Assembly: GCF_025962655.1 (NCBI RefSeq) | Contig: NZ_JAGFPE010000009.1 | Coordinates: 1-64,000, forward strand | From: Candidatus Symbiopectobacterium sp. NZEC151 | GTDB taxonomy: Bacteria; Pseudomonadota; Gammaproteobacteria; Enterobacterales; Enterobacteriaceae | Direction: 5' to 3' | DNA length: 64,000 nucleotides | Shown: piece by piece, positions 1 to 10,082 of the stretch | How the letters are laid out: the number at the start of each line of letters is the position of its first letter | How positions within the stretch are numbered: the first letter of the stretch is position 1 | Notes under the pieces: generated by a model | What the model was told of the DNA's origin: nothing | Databases searched by the model: none | What the model saw: only the letters and a program-made list of their open reading frames with translations | Program-made: the position numbers and the translations under genes

Positions 1-19
1 ACCGTGGCGCGGGAGGCGT

Positions 20-47
20 ATATTACGCTGCACCGCTGAAAAGTCAA
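20..47 (-). promoter_or_regulatory. rRNA operon promoter P2 (leftward)
   Basis: On the minus strand a -35 TTGACT (42-47) and a -10 TAATAT (20-25) are separated by 16 bp and followed by a GC-rich discriminator. This matches the layout of enterobacterial rrn P2 promoters. In E. coli an rrn operon also lies downstream of clpB. The 16S gene itself would be to the left, outside the window. Confidence 0.8.
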
Positions 48-130
48 CGTTAATTTTTCAATTTCGCGTCTGGCTTTCCGTTTTACTTCTCACCGTTACC
101 ACAACCGCGTGTCGCTGTTGCCGTGTCAGT

Positions 131-166
131 GGAGGCGCAGTATAGGGATTTCTTTCGCCCTGACAA
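131..166 (-). promoter_or_regulatory. rRNA operon promoter P1 (leftward)
   Basis: On the minus strand a -35 TTGTCA (161-166) and a -10 TATACT (139-144) have the 16-bp spacer typical of rrn P1 promoters, with a GC-rich discriminator after the -10. An A/T-rich stretch just upstream (about 170-190) fits an UP element for the RNA polymerase alpha subunits. P1 and P2 lie about 119 bp apart, as in E. coli. The rRNA genes are not in the window. Confidence 0.85.
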
Positions 167-221
167 GCGCTAAATGCAAAAAAAATTCCAAGCGCTCATT
201 TTTAACACAACCAGTCAGTAT

Positions 222-246
222 AAAAAAAGCGGCACAACTGTGCCGC
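222..246 (-). terminator. Rho-independent terminator of clpB
   Basis: An inverted repeat GCGGCACA / TGTGCCGC is followed on the minus strand by a run of seven T residues. It lies 34 bp after the clpB stop codon and separates clpB from the rrn promoters. Confidence 0.85.
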
Positions 247-279
247 CTGGTATTTTTGCCATATATAACAATGCGTTAA

Positions 280-2859
280 TTACTGCCTGGCAACAATGTG
301 CTTTTCGTTGCCATCAATATCCAAGGTGACCGGTTTCCCCGGAATCAATTTGCCCGACAGGATTTCCTGGGCCAATGGATTTTCAATCTGCTGCTGGATA
401 GCGCGTTTAAGGGGTCGGGCACCGTAAACCGGGTCAAAACCACTCAGCCCCAATTGCTCCAATGCAGCCTCGGTCATCGTGACCTGATAACCACGCTCTT
501 CCAGTCGTTTGTACAACCGCTGCAACTGAATACGTGCGATGGACATGATGTGCGCCTGGCCCAATGGGTGGAAGACCACGACCTCATCGATACGGTTGAT
601 AAATTCCGGCCGGAAACGATGGCTCACCACATCAAGAACCATGTCACGCATGCCAACATAATCCATTTCACCGAAATGTTCCTGAATGAGATCGGAACCA
701 AGGTTGGATGTCATCACGATAACCGTATTACGGAAATCCACCGTTCTGCCTTGCCCGTCCGTCAAACGCCCATCGTCGAGTACCTGCAACAGGATGTTGA
801 ATACATCAGGATGGGCTTTTTCAACTTCATCGAGCAGGATCACGGAATAAGGGCGCCGCCGAACCGCTTCGGTGAGGTATCCCCCTTCTTCATACCCCAC
901 GTATCCCGGAGGTGCACCGACCAAACGAGACACTGAGTGCTTTTCCATAAATTCAGACATATCGATGCGCACCATGGCGTCATCGCTATCGAACAAGAAG
1001 GCCGCCAGCGTTTTACACAGCTCGGTTTTCCCCACCCCGGTCGGCCCCAGGAACAGGAACGATCCGATGGGTCGGTTAGGATCGGAGAGCCCTGCGCGAC
1101 TGCGACGAATCGAGTTCGCCACGGCAGTGACAGCCTCATCTTGCCCTATAACGCGCTGATGAAGCTGTTGCTCCATACGCAGCAGCTTGTCTCGTTCACT
1201 TTCCAGCATGCGCGCGACGGGGATTCCCGTCCATCTTGCTAGCACTTCGGCAATTTCGGCATCGGTCACTTTGTTGCGTAACAGGTGCATGGTTTTGCCT
1301 TCCGCCTGCGTCGCCGCCGCTAGCTGTTTTTCAAGCTCGGGCAAGCGCCCATACTGCAACTCGGACATACGCGCGAGATCGCCCTGACGGCGCGCCTGCT
1401 CCAGCTCGATTTTCGCTTGTTCCAATGCGGCCTTGATATTTTGCGTACCGCTGAGAGACGCTTTCTCTGCTTTCCACTCTTCTTCAAGTTTGGAGTAGTC
1501 GCGCTCTTTCTGTTCAAGCTCTTCGTTCAGCAGAGACAACCGCTTTTGACTGGCCTCATCGGACTCTTTTTTCAGCGCCTGCTGTTCCAGTTTTAACTGA
1601 ATGATACGCCGGTCCAGACGATCCAGAGATTCCGGTTTCGAATCCATCTGCATACGAATGCTTGATGCCGCTTCATCAATCAGGTCAATGGCTTTATCCG
1701 GCAGTTGCCTGTCAGCAATGTAGCGGTGCGACAGCATGGCCGCCGCCACAATCGCCGGGTCAGTGATCTGCACGTGGTGGTGCAATTCATAACGTTCTTT
1801 AAGCCCACGCAGAATCGCAATCGTGTCTTCAACATTGGGTTCCGCCACAAACACCTTTTGGAATCGGCGTTCCAGCGCAGCGTCTTTCTCAATGTATTGC
1901 CGGTATTCGTCCAGCGTGGTCGCGCCAACGCAATGCAACTCGCCGCGCGCCAATGCGGGCTTCAGCATGTTACCCGCATCCATTGCACCGTCCGCTTTGC
2001 CCGCGCCAACCATGGTATGCAACTCATCGATAAACAGGATGACGCTGCCTTCCTGTTTTGCCAGATCGTTCAGCACACCTTTCAGGCGCTCTTCGAATTC
2101 ACCACGGTATTTAGCACCCGCAATCAGTGCCCCCATATCTAACGACAGCACGCGCTTGTGTTTAAGCCCTTCAGGCACTTCGCCGTTGACGATACGCTGC
2201 GCTAATCCTTCTACGATTGCCGTTTTCCCGACGCCAGGTTCACCGATCAGCACCGGGTTATTTTTGGTACGGCGTTGCAGCACCTGAATGGTTCTGCGGA
2301 TCTCTTCATCACGACCAATAACCGGGTCCAATTTGCCCTGTTCAGCGCGTTCGGTTAAATCGATGGTGAATTTTTTAAGCGCTTGTCGCTGATCTTCCGC
2401 GTTTTGGTCGTTCACCTGTTCACCACCACGTACCTGATCAATGGCTTTCGAGACGGCTTCTTTGGTTGCCCCTGCACGCGCCAGAAGATCGCTCAACGTG
2501 CCGCGAGTATCGAGCGCCGCCAGCAGAAACAGTTCAGAAGAGATAAATGCATCGCCGCGCTTCTGTGCAATCTTGTCGCACAGATTGAGAGTACGGACGA
2601 GCTCATTGGAGGGTTGCACATCGCCATCAACGCCCTGCACCTGAGGTAAACGCGTGATGGCCTGTTCAATGTCAGTTTTCAGACGAACAGCGTTTACACC
2701 TGCCGTGGTTAACAGCGGGCTGACCGTACCGCCCTCCTGCTGCAACAGCGCACTCATGACGTGTAACGGGTCGATAAATTGATGATCCTTGCCGAGCGCC
2801 AGAGATTGCGCATCCGCAAGGGCAAGCTGGAATTTATTGGTAAGACGATCCAGACGCAT
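280..2859 (-). CDS. clpB: ClpB ATP-dependent disaggregase
   Basis: ClpB is a hexameric AAA+ disaggregase of the cytoplasm that works with DnaK, DnaJ and GrpE to pull proteins out of aggregates. The 859-residue product has the full family architecture: N-terminal substrate domain (about 1-145), first AAA+ module with Walker A GEPGVGKT near 206, a long coiled-coil middle domain (about 410-525) and a second AAA+ module with GPTGVGKT near 606. The start [10 protein letters not shown] is chosen because a strong GGAGGAG lies two bases before it and it matches E. coli ClpB; four upstream in-frame codons are unlikely to be used. A sigma-32 promoter lies upstream. In-frame initiation of a shorter form, known in E. 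coli, is possible but not tested here. Confidence 0.98.
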   Translation of the reverse strand: MRLDRLTNKFQLALADAQSLALGKDHQFIDPLHVMSALLQQEGGTVSPLLTTAGVNAVRLKTDIEQAITRLPQVQGVDGDVQPSNELVRTLNLCDKIAQKRGDAFISSELFLLAALDTRGTLSDLLARAGATKEAVSKAIDQVRGGEQVNDQNAEDQRQALKKFTIDLTERAEQGKLDPVIGRDEEIRRTIQVLQRRTKNNPVLIGEPGVGKTAIVEGLAQRIVNGEVPEGLKHKRVLSLDMGALIAGAKYRGEFEERLKGVLNDLAKQEGSVILFIDELHTMVGAGKADGAMDAGNMLKPALARGELHCVGATTLDEYRQYIEKDAALERRFQKVFVAEPNVEDTIAILRGLKERYELHHHVQITDPAIVAAAMLSHRYIADRQLPDKAIDLIDEAASSIRMQMDSKPESLDRLDRRIIQLKLEQQALKKESDEASQKRLSLLNEELEQKERDYSKLEEEWKAEKASLSGTQNIKAALEQAKIELEQARRQGDLARMSELQYGRLPELEKQLAAATQAEGKTMHLLRNKVTDAEIAEVLARWTGIPVARMLESERDKLLRMEQQLHQRVIGQDEAVTAVANSIRRSRAGLSDPNRPIGSFLFLGPTGVGKTELCKTLAAFLFDSDDAMVRIDMSEFMEKHSVSRLVGAPPGYVGYEEGGYLTEAVRRRPYSVILLDEVEKAHPDVFNILLQVLDDGRLTDGQGRTVDFRNTVIVMTSNLGSDLIQEHFGEMDYVGMRDMVLDVVSHRFRPEFINRIDEVVVFHPLGQAHIMSIARIQLQRLYKRLEERGYQVTMTEAALEQLGLSGFDPVYGARPLKRAIQQQIENPLAQEILSGKLIPGKPVTLDIDGNEKHIVARQ

Positions 2860-2900
2860 AACTCCTCCCATACATACTGGTCAAAATTGCTACTGGAGAT

Positions 2901-2929
2901 TAAATGAGGTCATCCCTCAAAATTTCAAG
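2901..2929 (-). promoter_or_regulatory. Sigma-32 heat-shock promoter of clpB
   Basis: On the minus strand CTTGAA (2924-2929) and CCTCATTTA (2901-2909) are separated by 14 bp, matching the CTTGAA / CCCCATNT pattern of RpoH promoters. Spacing and bases are nearly identical to the E. coli clpB heat-shock promoter. The start codon lies about 40 bp downstream. Confidence 0.85.
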
Positions 2930-2994
2930 ATTATTTTGCCAGTAATAATGAGAAGACTGCAGTTACTTGCCATGGATCGTCTTAATTCAGTAGG

Positions 2995-3729
2995 TTATAT
3001 CAGCCAGATTAAACTTGCCATACGACCCGTGGTTCCATCGCGGCGATACGAGAAAAATTTGTCGGCCTGAGTCACAGTACAGGCATCGCCACCAAAAATT
3101 TTCGTCACGCCCTGAGCCTGCAAGCGTAAACGAGCCAGTTGGTAGATATCGGCAATAAACTTGTTATCCTTAGCGATAAAAGCGTTTGCTGCAGCGGGGT
3201 GCTGTTCAATGAACGCATCACGCACCTCTGGGCCAACCTCAAACGCCTGCGGCCCGATCGCCGGCCCAAACCATGCCATCACGGACGATGTGGGGGCGCG
3301 AAAGTGATGCAATGTCGCCTCCAGCACGCCTGAACACAAGCCACGCCAGCCCGCGTGCGCAGCGGCCACTTCATCACCGCTATCCGAGCAAAATAGCACG
3401 GGCAAACAGTCTGCCGTCATCACCGCACACACCAGACCGGGTTGGTTGGTGTAGGCGGCATCAGCGGTTAACACGCCTGACGTCGAAGACGACAATGAAA
3501 CCACCTGTGTTCCATGCACCTGATTTAGCCACTGCGGCATGGCCGGCAAATCAGCCAGCGTGACCAGCCGCTGGCGATTAGCTAACACCGCCTCTGGCCG
3601 ATCGCCTACGTGCGCACCAAGATTCAACGAATCATAGGGCGTTTGGCTCACGCCTCCCCTTCTCGTGGTACTACAGGCGCGCACAGATTGCGGCGCAGGC
3701 CAGTCAGGCAGTATCAGTTCGCTCGTCAT
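2995..3729 (-). CDS. pgeF: PgeF/YfiH purine-nucleoside and peptidoglycan-editing laccase-domain protein
   Basis: Member of the YfiH (DUF152) family, known as a polyphenol-oxidase-fold protein that acts as a purine nucleoside phosphorylase-like enzyme and corrects L-Ser misincorporation in peptidoglycan precursors. The conserved metal-site blocks are visible: NQVHG, MTADCLPVLF and AAHAGWRGLC, and the C-terminus ends GRMASLIWLI as in E. coli. The 244-residue form starts at 3729, ten bases after the rluD stop, with GAGAGG just upstream; a longer reading from 3750 would overlap rluD and lacks support. It forms an operon with rluD. Confidence 0.93.
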   Translation of the reverse strand: MTSELILPDWPAPQSVRACSTTRRGGVSQTPYDSLNLGAHVGDRPEAVLANRQRLVTLADLPAMPQWLNQVHGTQVVSLSSSTSGVLTADAAYTNQPGLVCAVMTADCLPVLFCSDSGDEVAAAHAGWRGLCSGVLEATLHHFRAPTSSVMAWFGPAIGPQAFEVGPEVRDAFIEQHPAAANAFIAKDNKFIADIYQLARLRLQAQGVTKIFGGDACTVTQADKFFSYRRDGTTGRMASLIWLI

Positions 3730-3739
3730 CAGCCTCTCA

Positions 3740-4717
3740 TCACCAGTCATATTGATCTTTGAACGCTTCGGCGTCCGCTTTTAATACCTCAATCAAATCA
3801 ACCATATCTTGTGGGATGGGTGCATGCCACTCCATTTCTATCCCACTGATGGGATGATACAGGCGCAGCATGGTCGCGTGTAACGCCTGGCGATCGAACG
3901 TGCGCAGTGCTGTCACCAATTCCTCTGATGCCCCTTTGGGCAGGCGAGGACGGCCGCCATAAAGTTGATCGCCCACCAGCGGGTGATTGATGTGTGCCAT
4001 GTGAACACGAATCTGGTGCGTGCGACCCGTTTCAAGACGCAGGCGTAGGCGCGTATGGTTGCGAAAATGCTCCATAATGCGGTAATGAGTGACGGCCGGT
4101 TTTCCCATGGGATGCACCGACATATGGGTGCGTTTGGTGGGATGGCGGCTCATTGGTTCATTGACCGTGCCTCCCGCCGTCATGCGACCAATCGCAACGG
4201 CCTCATACTCACGCGTGATTTCACGCGCCTGAAGCGATTCTACCAGCCGCGTTTGCGCAGGCACGGTTTTCGCCACCACCATCAATCCCGTGGTGTCTTT
4301 ATCCAGGCGGTGCACGATGCCCGCACGCGGTACGTCACCAATCGCCGGGAAATAGTGCAGCAGCGCATTCAGCACCGTGCCGTCCGGGTTGCCCGCCCCC
4401 GGGTGAACCACCAGATCGCGCGGTTTATTGATCACCAGAATGTCTTGATCTTCATAAACGATATCCAGTGCGATATCTTGTGCTTCCCAGCGAACCTCTT
4501 CATCGATCAAGGCATCAATCGTAATGGCTTCACCGCCTAACACTTTCTCTTTTGGCTTATTTATCACATTGCCGTTAATCTGTACCCGATCGTCCAGGAT
4601 CCATTCTTTTATGCGAGAACGTGAATAATCAGGGAACAATTCGGCCAAAGCCTGATCTAACCGTTGACCGAGTTGAGACTCAGCCACCGTTGCGGTGAGT
4701 TGTACTTGTTGTGCCAT
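3740..4717 (-). CDS. rluD: 23S rRNA pseudouridine(1911/1915/1917) synthase RluD
   Basis: RluD converts three uridines in helix 69 of 23S rRNA to pseudouridine, a step important for ribosome assembly and release-factor function. The 325-residue product is the usual length. It has an N-terminal S4-like RNA-binding domain (about 18-75) and the catalytic motif HRLDKDTTGL with the active-site Asp near residue 139. pgeF follows ten bases later on the same strand. bamD is divergent upstream, the same arrangement as in E. coli. Confidence 0.97.
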   Translation of the reverse strand: MAQQVQLTATVAESQLGQRLDQALAELFPDYSRSRIKEWILDDRVQINGNVINKPKEKVLGGEAITIDALIDEEVRWEAQDIALDIVYEDQDILVINKPRDLVVHPGAGNPDGTVLNALLHYFPAIGDVPRAGIVHRLDKDTTGLMVVAKTVPAQTRLVESLQAREITREYEAVAIGRMTAGGTVNEPMSRHPTKRTHMSVHPMGKPAVTHYRIMEHFRNHTRLRLRLETGRTHQIRVHMAHINHPLVGDQLYGGRPRLPKGASEELVTALRTFDRQALHATMLRLYHPISGIEMEWHAPIPQDMVDLIEVLKADAEAFKDQYDW

Positions 4718-4850
4718 AGTTGCAGCTTCTTCGTTAACGTTGGGTTTTCGCGGCGATGCCGTTTAAAATAATGTACTATTGTAGCTAGTCTTACCCGGGA
4801 GCGTAACGGCCAGTCTCCCGGCATAACACTCTGAGGATAATCAAAACGTT

Positions 4851-5585
4851 ATGATGCGTATGAAATATCTGGTGGCTGCAGCCACGTTGAGCCTGGCGCT
4901 GGCGGGTTGCTCCGGCAGCTCCAAGGATACGGTTCCAGACAGTCCGCCTTCTGAAATTTATGCTACCGCTCAACAAAAATTGCAGGACGGTAACTTTAAA
5001 GCAGCAATCACGCAGTTGGAAGCATTGGATAACCGATATCCTTTCGGGCCTTATTCTCAGCAAGTGCAGCTTGACCTGATTTATGCTTACTACAAATCCG
5101 CAGAACTGGCGATGGCGCAAGCCTCCATTGACCGTTTCCTGCGCCTTAACCCGACTCACCCGAGCGTGGACTATGTGCTGTACATGCGTGGTTTAACCAA
5201 CATGGCTCAGGATGATAGCGCACTTCAGGGATTCTTCGGCGTTGACCGCTCTGACCGCGATCCGCAATATGCACGCGCGGCTTTTCGTGACTTCCGCCAG
5301 TTGCTGCAAGCGTATCCTCGCAGCCAGTTTGCCACGGATGCGGGCAAACGTCTGGTATTCCTGAAAGAGCGTTTAGCCAAATACGAACTTTCAGTGGCGG
5401 AATACTACACCAAACGCGGTGCCTACGTCGCCGTTGTTAATCGTGTAGAACAAATGATGCGTGATTTCCCGGACACGCAAGCGACGAAAAGAGCGCTACC
5501 GTTGATGGAAAATGCTTATCGAGAACTCCGACTGCTGGGTCAGGCGGATAAAGTCGCGAAAATTGTCGAGGCCAATCCCGCTTAA
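4851..5585 (+). CDS. bamD: Outer-membrane assembly lipoprotein BamD
   Basis: Essential lipoprotein of the BAM complex, which inserts beta-barrel proteins in the outer membrane together with BamA. The 244-residue product begins with a lipoprotein signal peptide ending in the lipobox LAGC (Cys20) and continues with tetratricopeptide repeats, including the well-conserved [20 protein letters not shown] and [11 protein letters not shown] blocks. The start is supported by alignment with the E. coli protein. It is transcribed alone, with a rho-independent terminator about 40 bp after the stop. Confidence 0.97.
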   Translation: MMRMKYLVAAATLSLALAGCSGSSKDTVPDSPPSEIYATAQQKLQDGNFKAAITQLEALDNRYPFGPYSQQVQLDLIYAYYKSAELAMAQASIDRFLRLNPTHPSVDYVLYMRGLTNMAQDDSALQGFFGVDRSDRDPQYARAAFRDFRQLLQAYPRSQFATDAGKRLVFLKERLAKYELSVAEYYTKRGAYVAVVNRVEQMMRDFPDTQATKRALPLMENAYRELRLLGQADKVAKIVEANPA

Positions 5586-5625
5586 CGGGAAAGCAATACG
5601 GCCCCCACCCACACGCGCAAACATA

Positions 5626-5657
5626 AAAAAACGGCAACCTTGATTTGCCGTTTTTTT
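5626..5657 (+). terminator. Terminator after bamD
   Basis: An inverted repeat ACGGCAA / TTGCCGT is flanked by seven A residues on the left and seven T residues on the right, so it can work in both directions. It is placed 40 bp after the bamD stop. Confidence 0.85.
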
Positions 5658-5824
5658 ATTCCAACGCGGGAACAGTACCCAAGCATAACCCCGCCACTGC
5701 CCTTGTCTGGACGCTACCGATCCCATTGATAATGCCACCAGTTGCATCAGGTCTCAAGCCTTGTGTCACGCTTCCTCAATGTGCTTCACAAATTGCAACG
5801 CGGTGATCCGACCAGCCAAATAAA

Positions 5825-5840
5825 AGTGATGTAGATCACG
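5825..5840 (+). promoter_or_regulatory. Probable CRP-binding site upstream of raiA
   Basis: GTGATGTAGATCAC fits the CRP core GTGA-N6-TCAC and lies about 70 bp before the raiA start codon. CRP control of ribosome-hibernation genes is known in E. coli; function here is inferred from sequence only. Confidence 0.6.
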
Positions 5841-5909
5841 ATTTTCATCCCATTTACGGCTATGCTGAAGCTATCTAAGTGAGACGGCAAAAGCAGAGAG
5901 GTATGTTAT

Positions 5910-6242
5910 ATGACGATCAACATTACCAGTAAGCAAATGGAAATCACCCCCGCAATACGTCAGCATGTTGAAGACCGTCTAACCAAGCTGGATAAATGGC
6001 AAACTCACCTGATTAACCCACATATTATTTTATCCAAAGAACCGGTGGGTTTTGTTGCCGACGCGACCATTAGCACACCCAATGGTCCCTTGGTCGCCAG
6101 CGCCAAGCATGAGGATATGTACGCTGCCATTAATGAGCTGCTCGCCAAACTGGAGCGCCAACTGAACAAGATGCAGCATAAGGGAGAAGCTCGTCGAGCA
6201 ACGACGGCCGGTGTCAAAGACGCAGATATTGAGTTGTCATAA
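5910..6242 (+). CDS. raiA: Ribosome-associated translation inhibitor RaiA (YfiA)
   Basis: Short ribosome-hibernation factor that binds the 30S subunit near the A and P sites and stabilises inactive 70S ribosomes in cold shock and stationary phase. The 110-residue product covers the whole S30AE domain (beta-alpha-beta-beta-beta-alpha) with the basic stretch [19 protein letters not shown]. It is close to the 113 residues of E. coli RaiA and lacks the long tail of HPF-long proteins. It lies directly before the phenylalanine leader, as in E. coli, and has its own terminator. Confidence 0.95.
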   Translation: MTINITSKQMEITPAIRQHVEDRLTKLDKWQTHLINPHIILSKEPVGFVADATISTPNGPLVASAKHEDMYAAINELLAKLERQLNKMQHKGEARRATTAGVKDADIELS

Positions 6243-6271
6243 CCGCAACCTTCAGATTACCGTAGCCAACA

Positions 6272-6294
6272 ACGCGCCGTCAGGGCGCGTTTTT
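6272..6294 (+). terminator. Terminator after raiA
   Basis: ACGCGCC / GGCGCGT form a 7-bp GC-rich stem with a five-base loop, followed by TTTT. It lies 30 bp after the raiA stop codon. Confidence 0.8.
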
Positions 6295-6403
6295 GTTTCT
6301 GAAGATAAGACCCTTCGCTTTTTAGTTGACAGAACGAAAAGCCAGCAGTTACTTTACAGGGGTACTTTTACCCATGAAAGCGCCAGCGCTTAACAGGAAC
6401 CCA

Positions 6404-6451
6404 ATGAGCCACACACCGTTTTTCTTCGTATTCTTTTTTACCTTCCCCTGA
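6404..6451 (+). CDS. pheL: Phenylalanine operon leader peptide PheL
   Basis: A 15-codon reading frame encodes MSHTPFFFVFFFTFP, with seven Phe codons in two groups of three plus one. It corresponds to E. coli PheL ([15 protein letters not shown]). Ribosome stalling at the Phe codons when charged tRNA-Phe is scarce prevents formation of the downstream terminator and lets transcription enter pheA. The frame is too short for ordinary gene finding but the codon content and position leave little doubt. Confidence 0.95.
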   Translation: MSHTPFFFVFFFTFP

Positions 6452-6496
6452 TTGGGAGGCGATTCGTCATATTGAAAGAATACGAAGACGAACCAG

Positions 6497-6524
6497 AAAG
6501 CCTCCTGAACAGGGGGCTTTTTTT
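6497..6524 (+). terminator. pheA attenuator terminator
   Basis: AAAGCCTCC and GGGGGCTTTTTTT form a GC-rich hairpin with a T run. It lies 45 bp after the pheL stop and 55 bp before pheA, the standard arrangement of a transcription attenuator. The repeated segment between pheL and this hairpin can form the alternative antiterminator pairing. Confidence 0.9.
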
Positions 6525-6579
6525 ATGCACTTATTTATACGCACCGTATGGATAAAATGAGTTTACAGGTAACACAACC

Positions 6580-7737
6580 ATGACAGACAACCCTTTACTG
6601 GCCTTACGCGAGCGCATCACCGAGTTGGATTTAAAACTGCTTGAACTGCTTGCCGAACGGCGAGAGTTGGCATTGGAAGTGGCACGCGCGAAGTTACATA
6701 CGCATCGCCCAATTCGCGACAAAGAACGAGAAAGAGATTTACTGGATAAGCTTATCGAAGCGGCAAAACCCTATCATCTTGATGGGCACTATATTACGCG
6801 CCTGTTTCAACTGATTATTGAAGACTCGGTGCTAACGCAGCAGGCGCTGTTGCAGCACCATCTTAACCCTACCGGCTCTCACTCGGCGCGCGTCGCCTTT
6901 CTGGGCCCCAAAGGCTCCTACTCCCATCTGGCAGCCCGGCAATACACCGCACGCCACTTTGAGCAGTTGGTTGAGTGTGGCTGCCTGAAGTTTCAGGATA
7001 TCTTTACGATGGTGGAAACCGGTCAGGCAGACTACGGCGTACTGCCCATTGAGAACACCACGTCAGGTGCAATCAATGACGTGTACGATCTACTGCAACA
7101 TACCGGTCTGTCGATTGTGGGCGAACTCACCCACCCTATCGATCACTGCATGCTGGTCGCCACCGACACGGATTTGAGCCAAATCACCACCGTCTACAGT
7201 CATCCACAGCCCTTCCAACAGTGCAGCCATTTTATCCAGCGCTATCCACAGTGGAAAATCGAGTATTGTGAAAGCACCGCGGCGGCAATGGAAAAAGTAG
7301 CATCATTGAATTCACCACACGCCGCCGCGCTGGGCAGCGAGGCCGGTGGATTACTTTATCAACTGCGCGTGCTAGAACATAACCTGGCAAATCAGACCCA
7401 AAACACCACCCGCTTTATCGTGTTGGCGCGCAAGCCGATTGATGTTTCAGAGCAAGTGCCAGCCAAAACCACCTTGATTATGGCAACGGGTCAGCAATCG
7501 GGGGCATTGGTGGAAGCCCTGCTGGTACTGCGCGAACACAACATCATTATGACAAAACTGGAATCTCGCCCTATTTACGGCAACCCCTGGGAAGAGATGT
7601 TTTATATTGATGTGCAGGCTAACCTGCGCGGAGATGGATTACAAAAAGCGCTGAAAGAGTTGTCGGGCATTACACGCTCGCTGAAAGTGCTCGGCTGTTA
7701 CCCCAGCGAGAACGTCGTCCCGGTTGAGATGCACTGA
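6580..7737 (+). CDS. pheA: Bifunctional chorismate mutase / prephenate dehydratase PheA
   Basis: Makes phenylpyruvate from chorismate by way of prephenate, the committed step to phenylalanine. The 385-residue product has an AroQ-type chorismate mutase domain (about 1-95), a prephenate dehydratase domain (about 105-285, with the [13 protein letters not shown] signature) and a C-terminal ACT domain (about 298-385) with the ESRP motif that binds phenylalanine for feedback inhibition. Length and order match E. coli PheA. Expression is controlled by the PheL attenuator upstream. tyrA is convergent downstream. Confidence 0.98.
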   Translation: MTDNPLLALRERITELDLKLLELLAERRELALEVARAKLHTHRPIRDKERERDLLDKLIEAAKPYHLDGHYITRLFQLIIEDSVLTQQALLQHHLNPTGSHSARVAFLGPKGSYSHLAARQYTARHFEQLVECGCLKFQDIFTMVETGQADYGVLPIENTTSGAINDVYDLLQHTGLSIVGELTHPIDHCMLVATDTDLSQITTVYSHPQPFQQCSHFIQRYPQWKIEYCESTAAAMEKVASLNSPHAAALGSEAGGLLYQLRVLEHNLANQTQNTTRFIVLARKPIDVSEQVPAKTTLIMATGQQSGALVEALLVLREHNIIMTKLESRPIYGNPWEEMFYIDVQANLRGDGLQKALKELSGITRSLKVLGCYPSENVVPVEMH

Positions 7738-7742
7738 GTGTA

Positions 7743-7770
7743 GTGCTCCCGGCCCCATGGCTGGGAGCAC
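7743..7770. terminator. Hairpin between convergent pheA and tyrA
   Basis: GTGCTCCC (7743-7750) and GGGAGCAC (7763-7770) are perfect complements, with an inner GCC/GGC extension. There is no long T run on either side, so intrinsic termination may be weak, but the position between two convergent genes suggests a shared bidirectional terminator. Confidence 0.6.
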
Positions 7771-7782
7771 CGCTACTGATCT

Positions 7783-8904
7783 CTAGATGCGGCTGTCGTT
7801 AGCCTGTTTCAGCAAGGCGCGACTTTCCACCTGAAAACGCTGGGCGTAATCGCCAAACCAGTGCTCCACTTTCTTGAAGCTGGCGATAAAAGCCGCTTTG
7901 TCCTTGCTTTCCAACAGCGCAATCGCCTCGCCAAAACGGGCGTAATAGCGTTTGATCAAGGCCAGATTATTTTCCGATGACATGATGATATCGGCATAAA
8001 GCTGTGGGTCTTGCGCGAACAGCCGCCCCACCATCACCAACTCCAACCGGTAAATCGGTGAAGACAACGCCAGCAATTGCTCAAGTTGCACATTCTCTTC
8101 CGCCAGATGCAACCCATAGGCAAAAGTGGCAAAGTGACGCAATGCCTGAATAAACATCATATTTTGATCGTGTTCAACCGCGCTGATGCGATGCAGTCGG
8201 GCACCCCATACCTGAATTTGCTCCAGCAACCATTGGTAAGCTTCAGGCTGGCGGCCATCGCAATACACCACCACTTGCTTGGCAAGGCTGCCGCTGTCCG
8301 GTCCGAACATCGGGTGTAAACCCACGACTGGGCCGGAATGTGCTGCCAACATTGCCTGCAACGGCCCATTTTTCACCGAAGCCAGATCCACCAGAATGCA
8401 ATCCTCCGGCAGGCGCGGTAACTGCGCAATCACCTGTTCCGTGACGTGAATCGGCACACTAACGATCACCATGCCGGCATCCGCCAACAGGCTCTCGGCC
8501 TGCGGCCAATCCTCTTTTTCCAGCAGCCTGACTTCGTAGCCGGACAGACGCAGCATTTTTTCAAACATACGTCCCATCTGCCCGCGCCCACCCACGATGA
8601 CAACGGGCCGCAGTTGCGGACACAGGGTCTTAAAGCCTTTGTCATTTTCACTGGCGTAGGATTCTCGCATCACCCGGCGCAGAACGTCCTCAATAAGATC
8701 CGCGGGCACGTTGAGGGCCTCGGCTTCTTCACGCCGAGAACGCAGCATCGCAGCCTCGCGATCGGGAGCATAGATAGGGAGACCATAGCGGCTTTTCACT
8801 TCTCCGACTTCTGCCACTAATGCCAGCCTGCGCGCCAACAAACCAAGCAGCGCCTTATCTACCTCGTCAATCTGATCCCGCAACGCGGTCAGTTCTGCAA
8901 CCAT
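7783..8904 (-). CDS. tyrA: Bifunctional chorismate mutase / prephenate dehydrogenase TyrA
   Basis: Converts chorismate to prephenate and then to 4-hydroxyphenylpyruvate, the tyrosine branch. The 373-residue product equals E. coli TyrA in length: an AroQ chorismate mutase domain (about 1-90) is followed by an NAD-binding dehydrogenase domain starting with [14 protein letters not shown] near residue 101. The catalytic region has [10 protein letters not shown]. The start lies six bases after the aroF stop, so aroF and tyrA form one operon, under TyrR control as judged from the boxes upstream of aroF. Confidence 0.98.
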   Translation of the reverse strand: MVAELTALRDQIDEVDKALLGLLARRLALVAEVGEVKSRYGLPIYAPDREAAMLRSRREEAEALNVPADLIEDVLRRVMRESYASENDKGFKTLCPQLRPVVIVGGRGQMGRMFEKMLRLSGYEVRLLEKEDWPQAESLLADAGMVIVSVPIHVTEQVIAQLPRLPEDCILVDLASVKNGPLQAMLAAHSGPVVGLHPMFGPDSGSLAKQVVVYCDGRQPEAYQWLLEQIQVWGARLHRISAVEHDQNMMFIQALRHFATFAYGLHLAEENVQLEQLLALSSPIYRLELVMVGRLFAQDPQLYADIIMSSENNLALIKRYYARFGEAIALLESKDKAAFIASFKKVEHWFGDYAQRFQVESRALLKQANDSRI

Positions 8905-8910
8905 GTTCTG

Positions 8911-9984
8911 TTATTCTCCTAACGATGAACGGCGTACCGCCCCTAGCTCCTGATGCACCGATCTCAGCAACGCATCGGTACTTTCCCAATTGATACAGGC
9001 ATCCGTCACCGACACACCATATTGCATTGCCGAACGCGGTTGCTCCGATGATTGATTGCCTTCATGAATATGACTTTCCAGCATCAGGCCAATAATGGAA
9101 CGGTTACCGGCTTTAATTTGTTCGACAATCGATGACACCACCTGCGGTTGACGCCGGTAATCTTTGTTCGAGTTGCCATGGCTGCAATCTATCATGAGTG
9201 AAGGCGTTAAGCCCGCTGCCTGCATCTGTTTTTCACACTCCGCTACGTCTTGTGCGCTGTAGTTAGGCTGCTTGCCACCACGCAAAATAACATGGCCGTC
9301 ACTGTTACCCTGGGTTTGCAGCAGGCACACCTGGCCGGTTTGGTTGATACCCACAAAACGGTGTGGCATTGCCGCTGCCTTCATCGCATTAATCGCCGTA
9401 CCCAGGCTCCCATCGGTGCCGTTCTTGAACCCTACAGGCATCGAAAGGCCTGAGGCCATTTCGCGGTGCGTCTGCGATTCAGTAGTACGCGCACCAATCG
9501 CTGACCAACTGAACAGATCGCCCAGATATTGCGGGCTGTTGGGATCCAAGGCTTCAGTCGCCAGAGGCAGACCCATGTTCACCAGGTTCAGCAGCAGCTC
9601 ACGTGCAATGTGTAAACCCGCTTCCACGTCGAAGGAGCCATCCATGTAAGGATCGTTAATAAGGCCTTTCCAACCGACGGTAGTACGCGGTTTTTCAAAG
9701 TAAACACGCATGACGATATACAACCGATCGCTCAATTCATCTGATAGGGTGTGCAAGCGGCGGGCATACTCCAACGCCGCATCCGTGTCGTGAATGGAGC
9801 AGGGTCCGCACACCACCAATAAACGGTTATCACGACCGTGGATAATATCGGAAATGGTACGGCGCGCAGTGGCAATGGCCTGCTCCTCTTGCACATTGAG
9901 CGGGAATTTTGCTTTAAGCTCATCGGGCGTGATCAGGACTTGTTCATCGGCGATATTGATGTTGTTGAGCGAATCTTTTTGCAT
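8911..9984 (-). CDS. aroF: Tyrosine-sensitive DAHP synthase AroF
   Basis: Type I 3-deoxy-7-phosphoheptulonate synthase, the first step of the shikimate pathway, condensing phosphoenolpyruvate and erythrose-4-phosphate. The 357-residue product shows LLVVCGPCSIHD, the KPRTTVGWKGL block and DCSHGNSNKDY. Best match by eye is AroF, and linkage to tyrA supports that isozyme. The start MQKDSLNN is preferred because E. coli AroF begins the same way and AGGA lies eight bases upstream; an ATG two codons earlier is possible. TyrR boxes lie just upstream. Confidence 0.96.
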   Translation of the reverse strand: MQKDSLNNINIADEQVLITPDELKAKFPLNVQEEQAIATARRTISDIIHGRDNRLLVVCGPCSIHDTDAALEYARRLHTLSDELSDRLYIVMRVYFEKPRTTVGWKGLINDPYMDGSFDVEAGLHIARELLLNLVNMGLPLATEALDPNSPQYLGDLFSWSAIGARTTESQTHREMASGLSMPVGFKNGTDGSLGTAINAMKAAAMPHRFVGINQTGQVCLLQTQGNSDGHVILRGGKQPNYSAQDVAECEKQMQAAGLTPSLMIDCSHGNSNKDYRRQPQVVSSIVEQIKAGNRSIIGLMLESHIHEGNQSSEQPRSAMQYGVSVTDACINWESTDALLRSVHQELGAVRRSSLGE

Positions 9985-10059
9985 GTTCATTTTCCTGGAC
10001 AGTTCTTGAGTAGCGTAGCGCGCTTTCCGCCGCCACATTGATTCCAAGATACCACAAGA

Positions 10060-10077
10060 TGTAAAGATTTCAATCCA
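10060..10077 (-). promoter_or_regulatory. Probable weak TyrR box upstream of aroF
   Basis: TGTAAA-N6-AATCCA matches the left half of the TyrR consensus (TGTAAA-N6-TTTACA) fully and the right half in three of six bases. It is 23 bp from a stronger box, the spacing at which weak boxes are filled cooperatively in E. coli. Confidence 0.5.
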
Positions 10078-10082
10078 TTCAG

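Larger units (their letters stand above)
5586..5909 (+). other. Intergenic region bamD-raiA
   Basis: This 324-bp gap holds the bamD terminator near its left end and a CRP-like palindrome about 70 bp before the raiA start. No protein-coding frame with family support is seen on either strand. Confidence 0.7.

Noticed and set aside
298-936. A 212-codon plus-strand frame inside clpB
   Set aside because: Antisense to the second AAA+ domain of clpB, with no ribosome site and no motif.
4791-5159. A 122-codon minus-strand frame over bamD
   Set aside because: It overlaps bamD in antisense; bamD has a full-length family match.
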